A DNA stretch of 64,000 nucleotides from CADCUY01 sp964242735 (lineage in GTDB: Bacteria; Actinomycetota; Actinomycetes; Actinomycetales; Quadrisphaeraceae), in assembly GCA_964242735.1 (NCBI GenBank), contig CAXTAK010000003.1, forward strand, positions 62,001-126,000, given 5' to 3'. The position numbers were made by a program, and so were the translations under genes. Shown here one piece after another: positions 25,450 through 35,576 of the stretch; within the stretch, counting starts at the first letter, position 1; each line of letters begins with the position of its first letter. The notes under the pieces were generated by a model that saw only the letters and a program-made list of their open reading frames with translations, was not told the origin of the DNA and did not search any database.

Positions 25450-26327
25450 GAGGGCCGCTGCACCCTCGCGACCCGCTCGGTCATGGTCGCCAGCTGGTAG
25501 CGGGAGACCGCCATCGCGTCCTCGTCCTCGGCGAAGACCGAGGAGCACATGACGGTGTCGTCGCGGTCGAGGAACCCCAGGCCCGCGAGGCCGGAGAAGA
25601 ACTCGTCGAAGTCGACGTCCCCGTCCCCGATCTTGAGGTGGCTGTGCACCCGCACCGGGTTGCCCGGGGGGTTGGTGATGTACCGCAGCCCGTGGCTGCG
25701 CCGGTGGTCGAAGGTGTCGGAGACGTGCACCAGGCGCAGCAGGTCACCCGCGGCGGCGAAGATCGCCTCGGGCGGGTCGATCATGTGGAAGGTGTGCGAG
25801 GCGACGTACACGAACCCCACGTGGGGGCTGTTCAGCCCCGTGATCAGGCGCACCGCCTCGAGCCCGGACTCCACGAAGTCGTCGGGGTGGGGGTCGATGC
25901 GCAGGTCGATGCCCTCGCGCTCGATGATCGGCAGCAGCTCCTCCATCGATCGCAGGAACGCCGCCTCGGACTCCTCGGGGGCCTCCGGGCGCCCGTTGAA
26001 CTCCGTGCCGATCACCGAGCAGCCCAGGTCCACGGTGATCTGGATGATGCGCTTCCAGTTGCGCACCGCCGCCTGGCGCAGGGCCTCGTCGGGCCCCGAC
26101 CACCGCTGCACCGGCAGCACGGAGGCGATGCCCACCCCGGCGGCCTCGCACGCCCGGCGCAGCGCGCGCACCAGCGCGTCGTCCGCGCGGGGGTGGCGGA
26201 AGAACGGCACCAGGTCGCGGTGCGGGGTGAGCTGGATGTGCCCGTACCCGAGCTCGGCGACCAGCGCGGGGAGCTCGAGCAGCTCGTGCGTGGCGTGGAA
26301 CGGCGTGGGGTCGAGGGCGATCTTCAT
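25446..26327 (-). CDS. iolH: IolH-like sugar phosphate isomerase/epimerase (TIM barrel)
   Basis: 293 aa from ATG 26327 (MKIALDPTPFHATHELLELP). AP-endonuclease-2/xylose-isomerase-like TIM barrel with metal-site motifs GTEFNGRPE, LRIDPHPDDFVES, HTFHM and LVHVSDTFDHRRS. This set matches the IolH family of inositol clusters, whose exact reaction is not well settled. Overlaps the next dehydrogenase gene by 4 nt. Confidence 0.7.
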   Translation of the reverse strand: MKIALDPTPFHATHELLELPALVAELGYGHIQLTPHRDLVPFFRHPRADDALVRALRRACEAAGVGIASVLPVQRWSGPDEALRQAAVRNWKRIIQITVDLGCSVIGTEFNGRPEAPEESEAAFLRSMEELLPIIEREGIDLRIDPHPDDFVESGLEAVRLITGLNSPHVGFVYVASHTFHMIDPPEAIFAAAGDLLRLVHVSDTFDHRRSHGLRYITNPPGNPVRVHSHLKIGDGDVDFDEFFSGLAGLGFLDRDDTVMCSSVFAEDEDAMAVSRYQLATMTERVARVQRPS

Positions 26328-26341
26328 CGGGTCACCGGGTC

Positions 26342-27271
26342 TCAGACCGTTCGAGCGCGGTCGGTCGAGGCGAGGATGTGCTGGCGCGTGCGCGTGGCGA
26401 TGGGCAGTGGCGCCCCGAGGCTCGCCACGGGGTACATGTCCTGCTCGACGATGGCGAAGACCTCCGGGTCGAGGTCGGCGACGACCTCGATGATCGGGGC
26501 CAGGTCGGGCTCTCCCAGCGGGGGCTCGACCATCACGCCCTGTCGGACGGCGGTCGCGAACGGCACGTCGTTCTTCAGCGTCGCGGCCCGCAGCGACGGA
26601 TCGACCTGCTTGAGGTGCAGGTAGCCGATCCGGTCCGGGTGGTCGCGGATGATCTTCAGGTTGTCCCCGAGGTAGTAGACGAAGTGGCCGGTGTCCAGGC
26701 ACAGGTTCGTGAACTGCGGGTCGGTGGCCTCCAGGAAGCGCTCCACCTCGGCGTGGGTACCGATGTGACTGTCGGCGTGGGAGTGGAACTGCTGGTGGAC
26801 GCCGAACTTCTCCAGGAGGGCCTTCCCGAGCCGGTCGTGGCCGGCCGCGAGGCGCTGCCACTGCTCCTGCTCGAGCGTGCGCGGCTCCAGCACGGCCTCG
26901 GTGGCGTCGGAGCGCCACAGGTCGGGGATGACGACGAGGTGGCGAGCGCCGAGCGCGGTGGTCAGCCGCGCGACGTCCAGCGCCTGCTCCCAGGCCCGCT
27001 CCCACTGACCCGCACCCTTGTGGAACCCGGTGAACACCGTGCCGCCGGACAGCTCCAGGTCGCGGCGCCCCAGCTCGTCGCGCAGCTGCTCGGGGTCGGT
27101 GGGCAGGTAGCCGTAGGGCCCGAGCTCGATCCAGTGGTAACCGGCCTCGGCGGCCTCGTCGAGGAATCGCGGCCACGGCACCTGCGTGTCGTCGTCGGGG
27201 AACCACACCCCCCAGGAGTCGGGCGCGGTGCCGACCCGCAGCGAGCGGTCCGGTGAGGGCTGCTCGCTCAC
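26342..27271 (-). CDS. iolE: IolE-like inosose dehydratase (TIM barrel)
   Basis: 309 aa from GTG 27271. It opens LRVGTAPDSWGVWFPDDDTQ, followed by AGYHWIELGPYGYLP, GVHQQFHSHADSHIG, CLDTGHFVYYLGDNLKII and DRIGYLHLKQVDP, the metal- and substrate-site pattern of IolE-type enzymes. Expected reaction: scyllo-inosose (2-keto-myo-inositol) to 3D-trihydroxycyclohexanedione plus water. It is the best dehydratase candidate in the window, and the pathway needs one. The start overlaps the upstream TIM-barrel stop by 4 nt. Confidence 0.7.
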   Translation of the reverse strand: MSEQPSPDRSLRVGTAPDSWGVWFPDDDTQVPWPRFLDEAAEAGYHWIELGPYGYLPTDPEQLRDELGRRDLELSGGTVFTGFHKGAGQWERAWEQALDVARLTTALGARHLVVIPDLWRSDATEAVLEPRTLEQEQWQRLAAGHDRLGKALLEKFGVHQQFHSHADSHIGTHAEVERFLEATDPQFTNLCLDTGHFVYYLGDNLKIIRDHPDRIGYLHLKQVDPSLRAATLKNDVPFATAVRQGVMVEPPLGEPDLAPIIEVVADLDPEVFAIVEQDMYPVASLGAPLPIATRTRQHILASTDRARTV

Positions 27272-28269
27272 AGCCCAGCCAGCTCTCGTGCCTGGAGGAG
27301 GGTGCCCGCGGCCACCTGCAGACCCTCGATGCGCCCGAGCGAGGTGTCCTCGTGCTCGATGTTGACGGCCATGTCGGGGTCCACCGCGTGCAGCGCCTGC
27401 AGGAACCGCGACCAGTACTCGGCGTCGTGCCCGCGGCCGACGGCGACGAAGTCCCACGCGGCGTCGGCCGGCCACTCGTTGACCCACTCGTCGCCGCCGA
27501 TGTTGACCCGGTCCTCGTCAGGGCGCAGGCGGCGGAACCGCTCGTCGAGGACCCCGTGGAGGCGGGCGTGCTCGGGGTTGACCCGCACGTCCTTGGCCGC
27601 GGCGTGGAAGACCAGCTCGCCGAGGTGCTCCACGACGGCGACCGGGTCCATCTGCTGCCAGAACAGGTGGCTGGCGTCCAGCTCGCAGCCGACGTTCGTG
27701 GCCCCGGTGCGCTCCACCAGGCGCTGGAGGGTCGGCGCGTTGAAGACGACGTTCTGCGGGTGCAGCTCGATGGCGACCTTGACGCCGTGGTCGGCGGCGA
27801 GGTGGTCGATCTCCCGCCAGAAGCGGACCGCGATGTCCCACTGGTGGTCGAGGACGTCGAGCGCCCCGGAGCCCCAGGGGTTGACGACCCAGTTCGGCAC
27901 GCGCGCGCCGGGCTCGCCGCCGGGCAGACCCGACATCGTCACCACGCGCGTCTGGCCCAGCGCCCCGGCGGCGCGGATGCCGCGGCGCAGGTCCTCCGCG
28001 TGCTTCTCCCCGATCACGGGGTTCGGGTGCAGCGGGTTGCCGTTGCAGTTGAGCCCGGCGAGTGCCACCCCCTTCTCGGCGAAGACGCCCAGGTAGTCGT
28101 CACTGGCGCTCCGGCTGGCGATGACGTCGTCGACCGGGATGTGGACCGGCGGCAGGAAGCCGCCGACGTTGACCTCGGCGCCCGCCAGCCCCAGCGAGGC
28201 GATGACGTCGAGCGCCTCGGGCAGGGGCCGGTCGTGCAGGACGGCGGTGTAGACCCCGAGCTGCACCAT
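27268..28269 (-). CDS. Sugar phosphate isomerase/epimerase, TIM barrel
   Basis: 333 aa from ATG 28269, which shares one base with the upstream stop (TGATG). Motifs: LAGAEVNVGGFLPPVHIP, LNCNGNPLHPNP, KVAIELHPQNVVF, NVGCELDASHLFWQQMDP, FHAAAKDVRVN. Metal-dependent isomerase or epimerase fold; homologues often sit next to Gfo/Idh dehydrogenases. The substrate is probably a keto-inositol or keto-sugar by context. Confidence 0.75.
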   Translation of the reverse strand: MVQLGVYTAVLHDRPLPEALDVIASLGLAGAEVNVGGFLPPVHIPVDDVIASRSASDDYLGVFAEKGVALAGLNCNGNPLHPNPVIGEKHAEDLRRGIRAAGALGQTRVVTMSGLPGGEPGARVPNWVVNPWGSGALDVLDHQWDIAVRFWREIDHLAADHGVKVAIELHPQNVVFNAPTLQRLVERTGATNVGCELDASHLFWQQMDPVAVVEHLGELVFHAAAKDVRVNPEHARLHGVLDERFRRLRPDEDRVNIGGDEWVNEWPADAAWDFVAVGRGHDAEYWSRFLQALHAVDPDMAVNIEHEDTSLGRIEGLQVAAGTLLQARELAGL

Positions 28270-29456
28270 CAGGCGACCTTCATCTGCGCGCCACCAGCGG
28301 CGGCGGAACGGGTGACGGCATCGATGACCTCCAGGTTGTGCAGTCCGTGGGCGAGGGTCGGCAGGGCCGGCAGGGCGGGCGTCGACGCGGTCCCGGCGAC
28401 CTGGGCGAGCCAGCACCGCGCCTGGTAGGCGAAGAACTCGTTCTGGCCGTGGCCGACGGAGGGGAAGTCCATCGCCAGGCCTCGGGCGACGTAGGGGTGC
28501 TCGGGGCCGACGAGCACCTGGCGGTAGCCGCCGAGCCCGGCGGGCGCGGCGCCGTCGTACACGGTGAACTCCGCCGGGCGGTTGAGGTCGAAGGCCATGG
28601 CGCCGAGCTCGGCCGTGACCTCGAACCCGAGCCCGTTGGGCAGGCCCGGCGTGACCCGGGAGACGGAGTACGTGCCGACGGCGCCACCGGCGAAGTGCGC
28701 GGTGAACGTGGCGAGGTCCTCGTTGTCGACCGGTGCGAGCTCGTCGCTGACCGCGCCGCGCGCGTGCCCGGCGATGACGCCGAGCGACTTCGGGCGCGCG
28801 GCCGTGAAGGTCGAGAAGACCGCGCCGGAGACGCTCTGCACCGGCCCGGTCAGGAACTCGCCGATGTCGATGAGGTGGCTGCCGATGTCGGCGAGCGCCC
28901 CGGAGCCGGGCCCGCCCTGGTAGCGCCAGCTGATCGGGGCCCGGGGGTCGACGCCGTAGTCGCACCAGTAGTGCCCGTTGTAGTGGCGCACCTCCCCCAG
29001 CGCGCCCGAGGCGAGGTGGCGCTGCACCGCCGCGATGGCCGGGGAGCGGCGGAACGTGAAGCCGACCGCGCTCTGGGTGCCCGCGCGCTCGGCCGCCTCG
29101 ACCATCGCCCGGGCGTCGGCCGCGCTGGGGGCGAGCGGCTTCTCGCACAGCACGTGCTTGCCGGCGGCCAGCAGCCCCTCGACGACCTCGCGGTGCAGGG
29201 AGTTGGCGACCACGACGCTCACGACGTCGATGTCGTCCGCCTCCGCCACGGCCTGCCAGGACGTCTCGGCGCGCTGGTAGCCGTAGCGGGCTGCCGCATC
29301 GCGGGCGAACGGCTCGTGGGCGTCGGCGATCGCCACGAGCCGCACCGGGGGGAGGTCGAGGTCGAACAGGGCGCTCGCCGTGCGGTAGCCCTGGGCGTGC
29401 GCCCGCCCCGCCATGCCGGCGCCGATGACGGCGACGCCCAGCCCTGGACCGCTCAT
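28269..29456 (-). CDS. Gfo/Idh/MocA family oxidoreductase
   Basis: 395 aa from ATG 29456. NAD-binding GVAVIGAGMAGRAHAQGYR, signature HVLCEKPLAPS, and the active-site segment LADIGSHLIDIGEFL. Typical of sugar or inositol dehydrogenases with broad substrates. First gene of the five-gene leftward operon; an operator-like site lies upstream at 29530-29539. Confidence 0.82.
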   Translation of the reverse strand: MSGPGLGVAVIGAGMAGRAHAQGYRTASALFDLDLPPVRLVAIADAHEPFARDAAARYGYQRAETSWQAVAEADDIDVVSVVVANSLHREVVEGLLAAGKHVLCEKPLAPSAADARAMVEAAERAGTQSAVGFTFRRSPAIAAVQRHLASGALGEVRHYNGHYWCDYGVDPRAPISWRYQGGPGSGALADIGSHLIDIGEFLTGPVQSVSGAVFSTFTAARPKSLGVIAGHARGAVSDELAPVDNEDLATFTAHFAGGAVGTYSVSRVTPGLPNGLGFEVTAELGAMAFDLNRPAEFTVYDGAAPAGLGGYRQVLVGPEHPYVARGLAMDFPSVGHGQNEFFAYQARCWLAQVAGTASTPALPALPTLAHGLHNLEVIDAVTRSAAAGGAQMKVA

Positions 29457-29529
29457 GGCCCTGCCTCCTCGTCGTCCAGTGCAGCGCCGCCCCGGGTGCA
29501 GGGACCGCGCCGGCATGCTCGTGTACGAA

Positions 29530-29539
29530 TGTCAAGACA
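29530..29539 (-). promoter_or_regulatory. Operator-like palindrome TGTCAAGACA with -35 box
   Basis: On the coding strand the site reads TGTCTTGACA, so a TTGACA -35 hexamer is embedded in it. It lies 74 nt before the Gfo/Idh start at 29456. Same TGTC-NN-GACA pattern as the other inositol-regulon sites. Confidence 0.6.
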
Positions 29540-29589
29540 CACAGGGGTGGCCCGTGAGGGCCACCCCCGCGGTGCTGCGGGACCGCTCG

Positions 29590-30597
29590 TCAGCGGGTGC
29601 CGGCCTTCGCGTACTCGACGACGGACTCGACGTTGGACTCGTCGACGAACGCCGGCCCCGTCAGCACCGGCTCCCCGCCACCGAGGACCACACCGGTGCG
29701 CGCGTACATGGCCAGCTGCTCGATCGCCATGTAGCCCTGCGCGTAGGGCTGCTGGTCGACGGCGAAGTCCACCGAGCCGTCCGCGATGGCGTCCACGAGG
29801 TCCGCGCTGGTGTCGTAGGTGACCAGCGTCGCCTCGCTGCCGGCGTCCTCCTTCGACTGCACCGCCGCCAGGGCGATGGGCGCCCCCAGCGTCACGACGT
29901 GGCTGACCGCCGTGTCCTGCTGAAGCTTGGACCCGATGGTCGCCGTGGTGGAGGCCAGGTCGGTGCCGTCGACGTACAGTCGCTCCACCTCCGAGCCGAA
30001 CCCCGCGGTCACCCCGTCGCACCGGGCCTCCAGCTGGGACTGGCCCTGAGCCTGGATGACGCACAGCACCTTCGTCGCGCCGTCGGTCGCGAGGCGCTCA
30101 CCCATGGCCTGGCCGGCCAGGGCCTCGTCCTGGCCGTAGTAGGCGATGGCCCCGAGGTCCTGCCAGTCGTTGTAGCCGGCGTTGAACATCACGACCGGGA
30201 TGCCGGCCTCCACCGCGGTCTGGATGGAGGCCCCCAGGGCGTCGGCGTCCGGCACGCTGACCGCCAGGGCGTCGACCTCCTGGTCGATGGCGTTCTGGAT
30301 CAGGCTCGCCTGCTGGGTGACGTCGCCATCGCCGGTGTACTGCACCTCCACGCCGTTGGCCGCGGCGGCGTCGTCGACACCCGCGCGGATGATGTCGAAG
30401 AAGGTGTCGCCCGCGGGGGCGTGGGTCACCATCGCCACGGTGATGCCCGTGTCGAGGCCGCCACCGCCACCGCCACCCTCACTGCTCGTCTCCTCCTGCG
30501 CGCCACCGGTGCTGCTGCAGCCGGCGAGGCCGGCGGTCAGCGCCAGGGCGGCCAGGCCAGCGCCGGTCCTGCCGCGTCGGCTCGTGATCCACGTCAT
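29590..30597 (-). CDS. Sugar/inositol ABC transporter substrate-binding lipoprotein
   Basis: 335 aa. Signal peptide with lipobox LTAGLAGCSS (Cys about 27), a Gly/Glu-rich linker, then a periplasmic-binding-protein-like domain of the RbsB type (ITVAMVTHAPAGDTFFDIIR, DALAVSVPDADALG, GIPVVMFNAGYND). Starts at ATG 30597. It is separated from the ATPase gene by 126 nt holding its own operator-like site. Inositol is the likely ligand by context. Confidence 0.85.
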   Translation of the reverse strand: MTWITSRRGRTGAGLAALALTAGLAGCSSTGGAQEETSSEGGGGGGGLDTGITVAMVTHAPAGDTFFDIIRAGVDDAAAANGVEVQYTGDGDVTQQASLIQNAIDQEVDALAVSVPDADALGASIQTAVEAGIPVVMFNAGYNDWQDLGAIAYYGQDEALAGQAMGERLATDGATKVLCVIQAQGQSQLEARCDGVTAGFGSEVERLYVDGTDLASTTATIGSKLQQDTAVSHVVTLGAPIALAAVQSKEDAGSEATLVTYDTSADLVDAIADGSVDFAVDQQPYAQGYMAIEQLAMYARTGVVLGGGEPVLTGPAFVDESNVESVVEYAKAGTR

Positions 30598-30673
30598 GGT
30601 GCGTCCCATCTGTCGGTCGTCATCGGCCCGGGCTGGTGCTCGAGGCAGCGTCGCCTCGGAATCATGGTGCTGA

Positions 30674-30683
30674 TGTCCTGACA
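30674..30683 (-). promoter_or_regulatory. Operator-like palindrome TGTCCTGACA
   Basis: Exact TGTCCTGACA, extended to ATGTCCTGACAT, 77 nt before the binding-protein start. Shared with the other inositol-regulon promoters. Confidence 0.6.
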
Positions 30684-30723
30684 TAAATGCAAGCAACGGT
30701 TCGGTAACGGACCCCACGGCGGC

Positions 30724-31622
<899 letters not shown>

Positions 31623-31626
<4 letters not shown>

Positions 31627-32699
31627 CTCTTGTCCGCCTGGTTCTTCACGACGAGGTTCACGATGGTGGCCAGCAGGAGCATCACGCCGAGGAAGAGGCG
31701 GAACCAGTCCGGGTTGAGGTTCGCGTAGACGATGCCCTGCACGGTCATGCCGAAGATGAAGGCGCCGATGGCGGCACCGATCGTCGAGCCGTAGCCGCCG
31801 GTCATGAGGCACCCGCCGACGACGGCGGCGATGATGTAGATGAACTCCTGGCCGATGCCCGCCCCGGACTGCACGGTGTTGAACCGGAACAGCAGGTGCA
31901 TGCCGTACAGCCACGCGCAGAAGCCGACGAACATGAACAGGCCGATCTTCGTGGCCTTCACGGGCACCCCGACAGCGCGAGCCGAGGGCGCGTGGCCGCC
32001 AACGGCGAAGACCCAGTTGCCGACGCGGGTGCGCAGCAGCACGAACGTCGAGACGGCCACGAGGAGCAGCCAGTACAGCACCGTGATCTCGATGTTGACA
32101 CCACCGATGCGGAAGGTGGACGCGAACACGGCGCTGGCCGAGGCGAAGCCCGCCATGTCGTTGATGTTCTGCGTCGCGACACCCCCGGAGACCGCCTGCG
32201 TCACGCCCAGGTTGAGGCCCTGGAGGATGAAGAAGGTTCCGAGGGTGATGATGAAGCTCGGCAGCCCGGTGCGCATGAGGAGCCACCCGTTGAAGGCACC
32301 GATCGCCAGCGAGACCACCAGCGCGATGACGACGCCGACCCAGACGTTCAGGCCCAGCTGGAAGGAGGTGATGGACGCTGTCAGGCCGCTGCCGATGACG
32401 GCGACGCCGGCGGAGAGGTCGAACTCCCCGCCGATCATCAGCATGGCGACGCCGACCGCCATGATCCCGATGGTCGAGCTGACGTACAGGATGTTGGCCT
32501 GGGCCGGCAGGGTGCGGAACGTCGGCGCGATCGCCAGGAAGAGCACGAAGATCACCACGGCGCCGAGGACGGAGCCCACCTCGGGCCGTGACAGCAGGGT
32601 GGCGAGCAGCGGACGGCGGCGCACGCGGTCGTCGCGGGCAGCGGGGGGCGCCGCACCGGGCGCTCCAGGTGCGGGGGGCGGTGGTGCGGTCGTGGTCAT
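31623..32699 (-). CDS. Sugar/inositol ABC transporter permease (BPD_transp_2)
   Basis: 358 aa from ATG 32699, which follows GGAG at suitable distance. About ten membrane segments. Family motifs: IGGEFDLSAGV, LPSFIITLGTF, VGVPVKATKIGLFMFVGF (EAA-like loop), FIYIIAAVVGGCLMTGGYGS. Works with the ATPase and lipoprotein genes downstream. First gene of its unit; an operator-like site precedes it. Confidence 0.9.
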
Positions 32700-32779
32700 C
32701 GGACGCTCCAGCTGCATGTCTCGACGGTGAGGTGCTGCGCGGGGGTGGCTGCGCCAGCCTCATGCACACTCGACGCACG

Positions 32780-32800
32780 TGTCAATAGCATGTCCTGACA
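32780..32800 (-). promoter_or_regulatory. Operator-like palindrome and TTGACA box before permease
   Basis: Exact TGTCCTGACA at 32791-32800; on the coding strand TTGACA follows five bases downstream (32785-32780). The same layout is found before iolC. Confidence 0.6.
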
Positions 32801-32822
32801 ACTCAGGAGGCGCACCTGACAG

Positions 32823-33881
32823 TCACTGGCGCTCGGCGAGCCTGACCTCCGTGCGCCTGCCGCTGCGCACCGCGTCCACCCCGGCGGAGGTCACCGCGGT
32901 CGCGGCGTAGCCGTCCCAGGTGCCGGGCCCGTCGACGGTGCCGCGCCGGGCGGCGTCGGCCCACGCCTGGAACTCCCGGTCGTAGGCCTCCTCGAACCTC
33001 TCCTTGAACGTCGGCGGCAGGGCGCGCCCGCGCCCGCCGGCCGCCGTGGCGACCAGGGGGCCCCGGTCGAGCCCGGTCATCACGGTGCCGTGCTCGGCCA
33101 CCAGCTCGGTGCGCACCTCGTAGCCGACCCCGGTGCCCACGAACACCTCGACGTCCACCAAGCGCCCGCCCGCGGTCTCCAGCAGGGCGAAGGTGGGGTC
33201 CCGCAGCTCCTGCGGCGCGCTGGTGCGCGAGGTCGGGTGCAGCACGGTGATGGCGGTGATCTCCTCGTCGAACAGGTACCGCGCGATGTCCACCTCGTGC
33301 ACGAGGGAGTCGAGCACCACCATCTCGGTGCTGAACCGCGGCGGCACCACCGCGTTGCGGTGCGCGCAGTGCAGCATCAGCGGCTCCCCGAGCTCCCGGT
33401 CGGCGATGATCCGGCGCAGCTCCTGGTACTCGGGGTCGAAGCGGCGCATGAAGCCCACCTGCACCAGCTGCCGGCCCGCGGCCCGCTCGGCCTCCACCAG
33501 CCGCAGCGAGCTCTCGACGTCGGTGGTCAACGGCTTCTCGCACAGCACCGGCACGCCCCGCTCGAGGCAGGCCATCACCAGCTCCTCGTGCGTGTGCCCG
33601 GGGGTGGCGATGACGACCGCGTCGACGTCGGGGTCGGCCACCGCGGCGAGGGGGTCGCCCACCACGCGCAGGCCTCCGTAGGTGGAGGCCACGCGCTGCG
33701 CGGTCTCGGGGAAGGCGTCGGCCACCACCGTCGGGCGGGCCCCGACGGTGCGCGTCGCCAGGCGCCGCACGTGGTCGGCGCCCATCATCCCGACGCCGAC
33801 CACCGCCACGCGCAGGTCGCCGGCGGAGGTCGGGGTCGAGCTGCCGGGTCGGGCCGCCGGCGCCGGCGCGGTCTGGGTCAC
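32823..33881 (-). CDS. iolG: Inositol 2-dehydrogenase
   Basis: 352 aa from GTG 33881 with GAGGAGA upstream. NAD fold VAVVGVGMMGADHVRRL, signature VLCEKPLTTD, then VQVGFMRRFDPEYQELRRII and the active-site LVHEVDIARYLF with His/Asp. This matches IolG, which oxidises myo-inositol to scyllo-inosose with NAD+. It is the last gene of the leftward run iolC-aldolase-iolB-iolD-iolA-iolG, 43 nt after iolA. Confidence 0.87.
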   Translation of the reverse strand: MTQTAPAPAARPGSSTPTSAGDLRVAVVGVGMMGADHVRRLATRTVGARPTVVADAFPETAQRVASTYGGLRVVGDPLAAVADPDVDAVVIATPGHTHEELVMACLERGVPVLCEKPLTTDVESSLRLVEAERAAGRQLVQVGFMRRFDPEYQELRRIIADRELGEPLMLHCAHRNAVVPPRFSTEMVVLDSLVHEVDIARYLFDEEITAITVLHPTSRTSAPQELRDPTFALLETAGGRLVDVEVFVGTGVGYEVRTELVAEHGTVMTGLDRGPLVATAAGGRGRALPPTFKERFEEAYDREFQAWADAARRGTVDGPGTWDGYAATAVTSAGVDAVRSGRRTEVRLAERQ

Positions 33882-33924
33882 GGGCGTCTCCTCGTCGAGC
33901 GCGTTGAGCGGGGTGGTCGGCGGG

Positions 33925-35511
33925 TCAGGCGTTGGTGGGGAAGCCGAGGTCCACACCCGCGTGCGAGGGGTCCAGCCAGCGGCTCGTCACGACCTTGCCG
34001 CGGGTGAAGAAGTGCACCCCCTCGATCCCGTGCGCGTGGGAGTCCCCGAACAGGGAGTTCTTCCACCCGCCGAAGGAGTAGTACGCCATCGGCACCGGCA
34101 CCGGCACGTTGATGCCGATCATCCCGACCTGCACCTCGTTCTGGAACCGGCGGGCGGCCCCGCCGTCGTTGGTGAAGATCGCCACGCCGTTGCCGTAGGG
34201 GTTGGCGTTGATGAGCTCCACGCCCTCGGTGTAGGTCTCCACGCGGACGACGGACAGCACCGGCCCGAAGATCTCGTCGGTGTACGCGCTGGAGGTGGTC
34301 GGCACGCGGTCGAGCAGGGTGGGGCCGAGGAAGAAGCCCTGGTTGTCGGCGCCGCCGTCGGCGTCGGGGGTGACTCCGCGCCCGTCGACGACGACGGTGG
34401 CGCCGTCGCGCTCACCGGCGTCGATGTAGGAGGCGACCTTGTCGCGGTGCACCCCGGTGATCAGCGGGCCCATGTCGCAGGACCGCCGCCCGTCGCCGGT
34501 CCTGATCACCGTCGCGCGCTCGGCGATCTTGCTCACCAGCTCGTCGGCGACGGAGCCGACCGCCACCAGCGCCGAGACGGCCATGCACCGCTCCCCCGCG
34601 GAGCCGAAGCCGGCGTTGATCGCGGCGTCGGCGGCCAGGTCGAGGTCGGCGTCGGGCAGCACGAGCATGTGGTTCTTCGCCCCGCCGAGGGCCTGCACCC
34701 GCTTGCCGGCGGCCGTGCCGGTCTCGTACACGTAGCGGGCGATGGGGGTGGAGCCGACGAAGGAGATCGAGGCGACGTCCTGGTGGGTGAGCAGCCCGTC
34801 GACGGCGACCTTGTCGCCGTGCAGGACGTTGAACACCCCGTCGGGCAGCCCGGCCTCCTTCCACAGCCGCGCGACCCACACCGACGCGGAGGGGTCCTTC
34901 TCGCTCGGCTTGAGCACCACGGTGTTGCCCGCGGCGATCGCCACGGGGAAGAACCACATGGGGACCATGGCGGGGAAGTTGAACGGGGAGATGATCCCGA
35001 CGACGCCCAGCGGCTGGCGCACCGAGTGCACGTCCACGTTCGTCGAGGCGTTCTCGGTGAAACCGCCCTTGACGAGGTGGGGGATGCCGCAGGCGAACTC
35101 CACGACCTCCTGGCCGCGGGCGACCTCACCCGCGGCATCGGAGAGCACCTTGCCGTGCTCGGCGGTGATGATCGCCGCGAGCTCCGGGGCGCGGGCGTTG
35201 AGCAGCTCGCGGAAGGCGAAGAGCACCTGGGTGCGCTTGGCCAGCGAGGTGTCGCGCCACGCGGGGAACGCGGCCGCCGCGCTCGCCACGGCGGCGTCGA
35301 CGTCGGAGGGCTCGGCCAGCAGCACCGTGCGGGCGACCTGCCCGGTGGCGGGGTCGAACACGTCGGCGCTGCGGGTGGACTCCCCGCTGGTCGCCGCCCC
35401 GCCGATCCAGTGCTGGACGACGTCGGGCACCCGCGCCTCCTCCGACGCGAGGGTGGCGTCGGCGTCCGGCGCCGGAGGGGTGAGGTGCTCCTCGACGGTC
35501 AGCTCGGTCAT
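33925..35511 (-). CDS. iolA: CoA-acylating methylmalonate-semialdehyde dehydrogenase
   Basis: 528 aa from ATG 35511. Aldehyde dehydrogenase fold: ISPFNFPAMVPMWFFPVAI, KPSEKDP, ALGGAKNH (the family hallmark), catalytic Cys in GSAGERCMAVS and EIFGPVLSVVR. Final step: malonic (or methylmalonic) semialdehyde to acetyl-CoA (or propionyl-CoA) plus CO2. The ~35-residue N-terminal extension is low complexity. It lies between iolD and iolG. Confidence 0.93.
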   Translation of the reverse strand: MTELTVEEHLTPPAPDADATLASEEARVPDVVQHWIGGAATSGESTRSADVFDPATGQVARTVLLAEPSDVDAAVASAAAAFPAWRDTSLAKRTQVLFAFRELLNARAPELAAIITAEHGKVLSDAAGEVARGQEVVEFACGIPHLVKGGFTENASTNVDVHSVRQPLGVVGIISPFNFPAMVPMWFFPVAIAAGNTVVLKPSEKDPSASVWVARLWKEAGLPDGVFNVLHGDKVAVDGLLTHQDVASISFVGSTPIARYVYETGTAAGKRVQALGGAKNHMLVLPDADLDLAADAAINAGFGSAGERCMAVSALVAVGSVADELVSKIAERATVIRTGDGRRSCDMGPLITGVHRDKVASYIDAGERDGATVVVDGRGVTPDADGGADNQGFFLGPTLLDRVPTTSSAYTDEIFGPVLSVVRVETYTEGVELINANPYGNGVAIFTNDGGAARRFQNEVQVGMIGINVPVPVPMAYYSFGGWKNSLFGDSHAHGIEGVHFFTRGKVVTSRWLDPSHAGVDLGFPTNA

Positions 35512-35576
35512 GGTCTGCGTCCTCCCGGTGCGGGGGTTGGTCGGGTCGGTGGGGGTGGGTCGAGGGGGCGGGTCGG

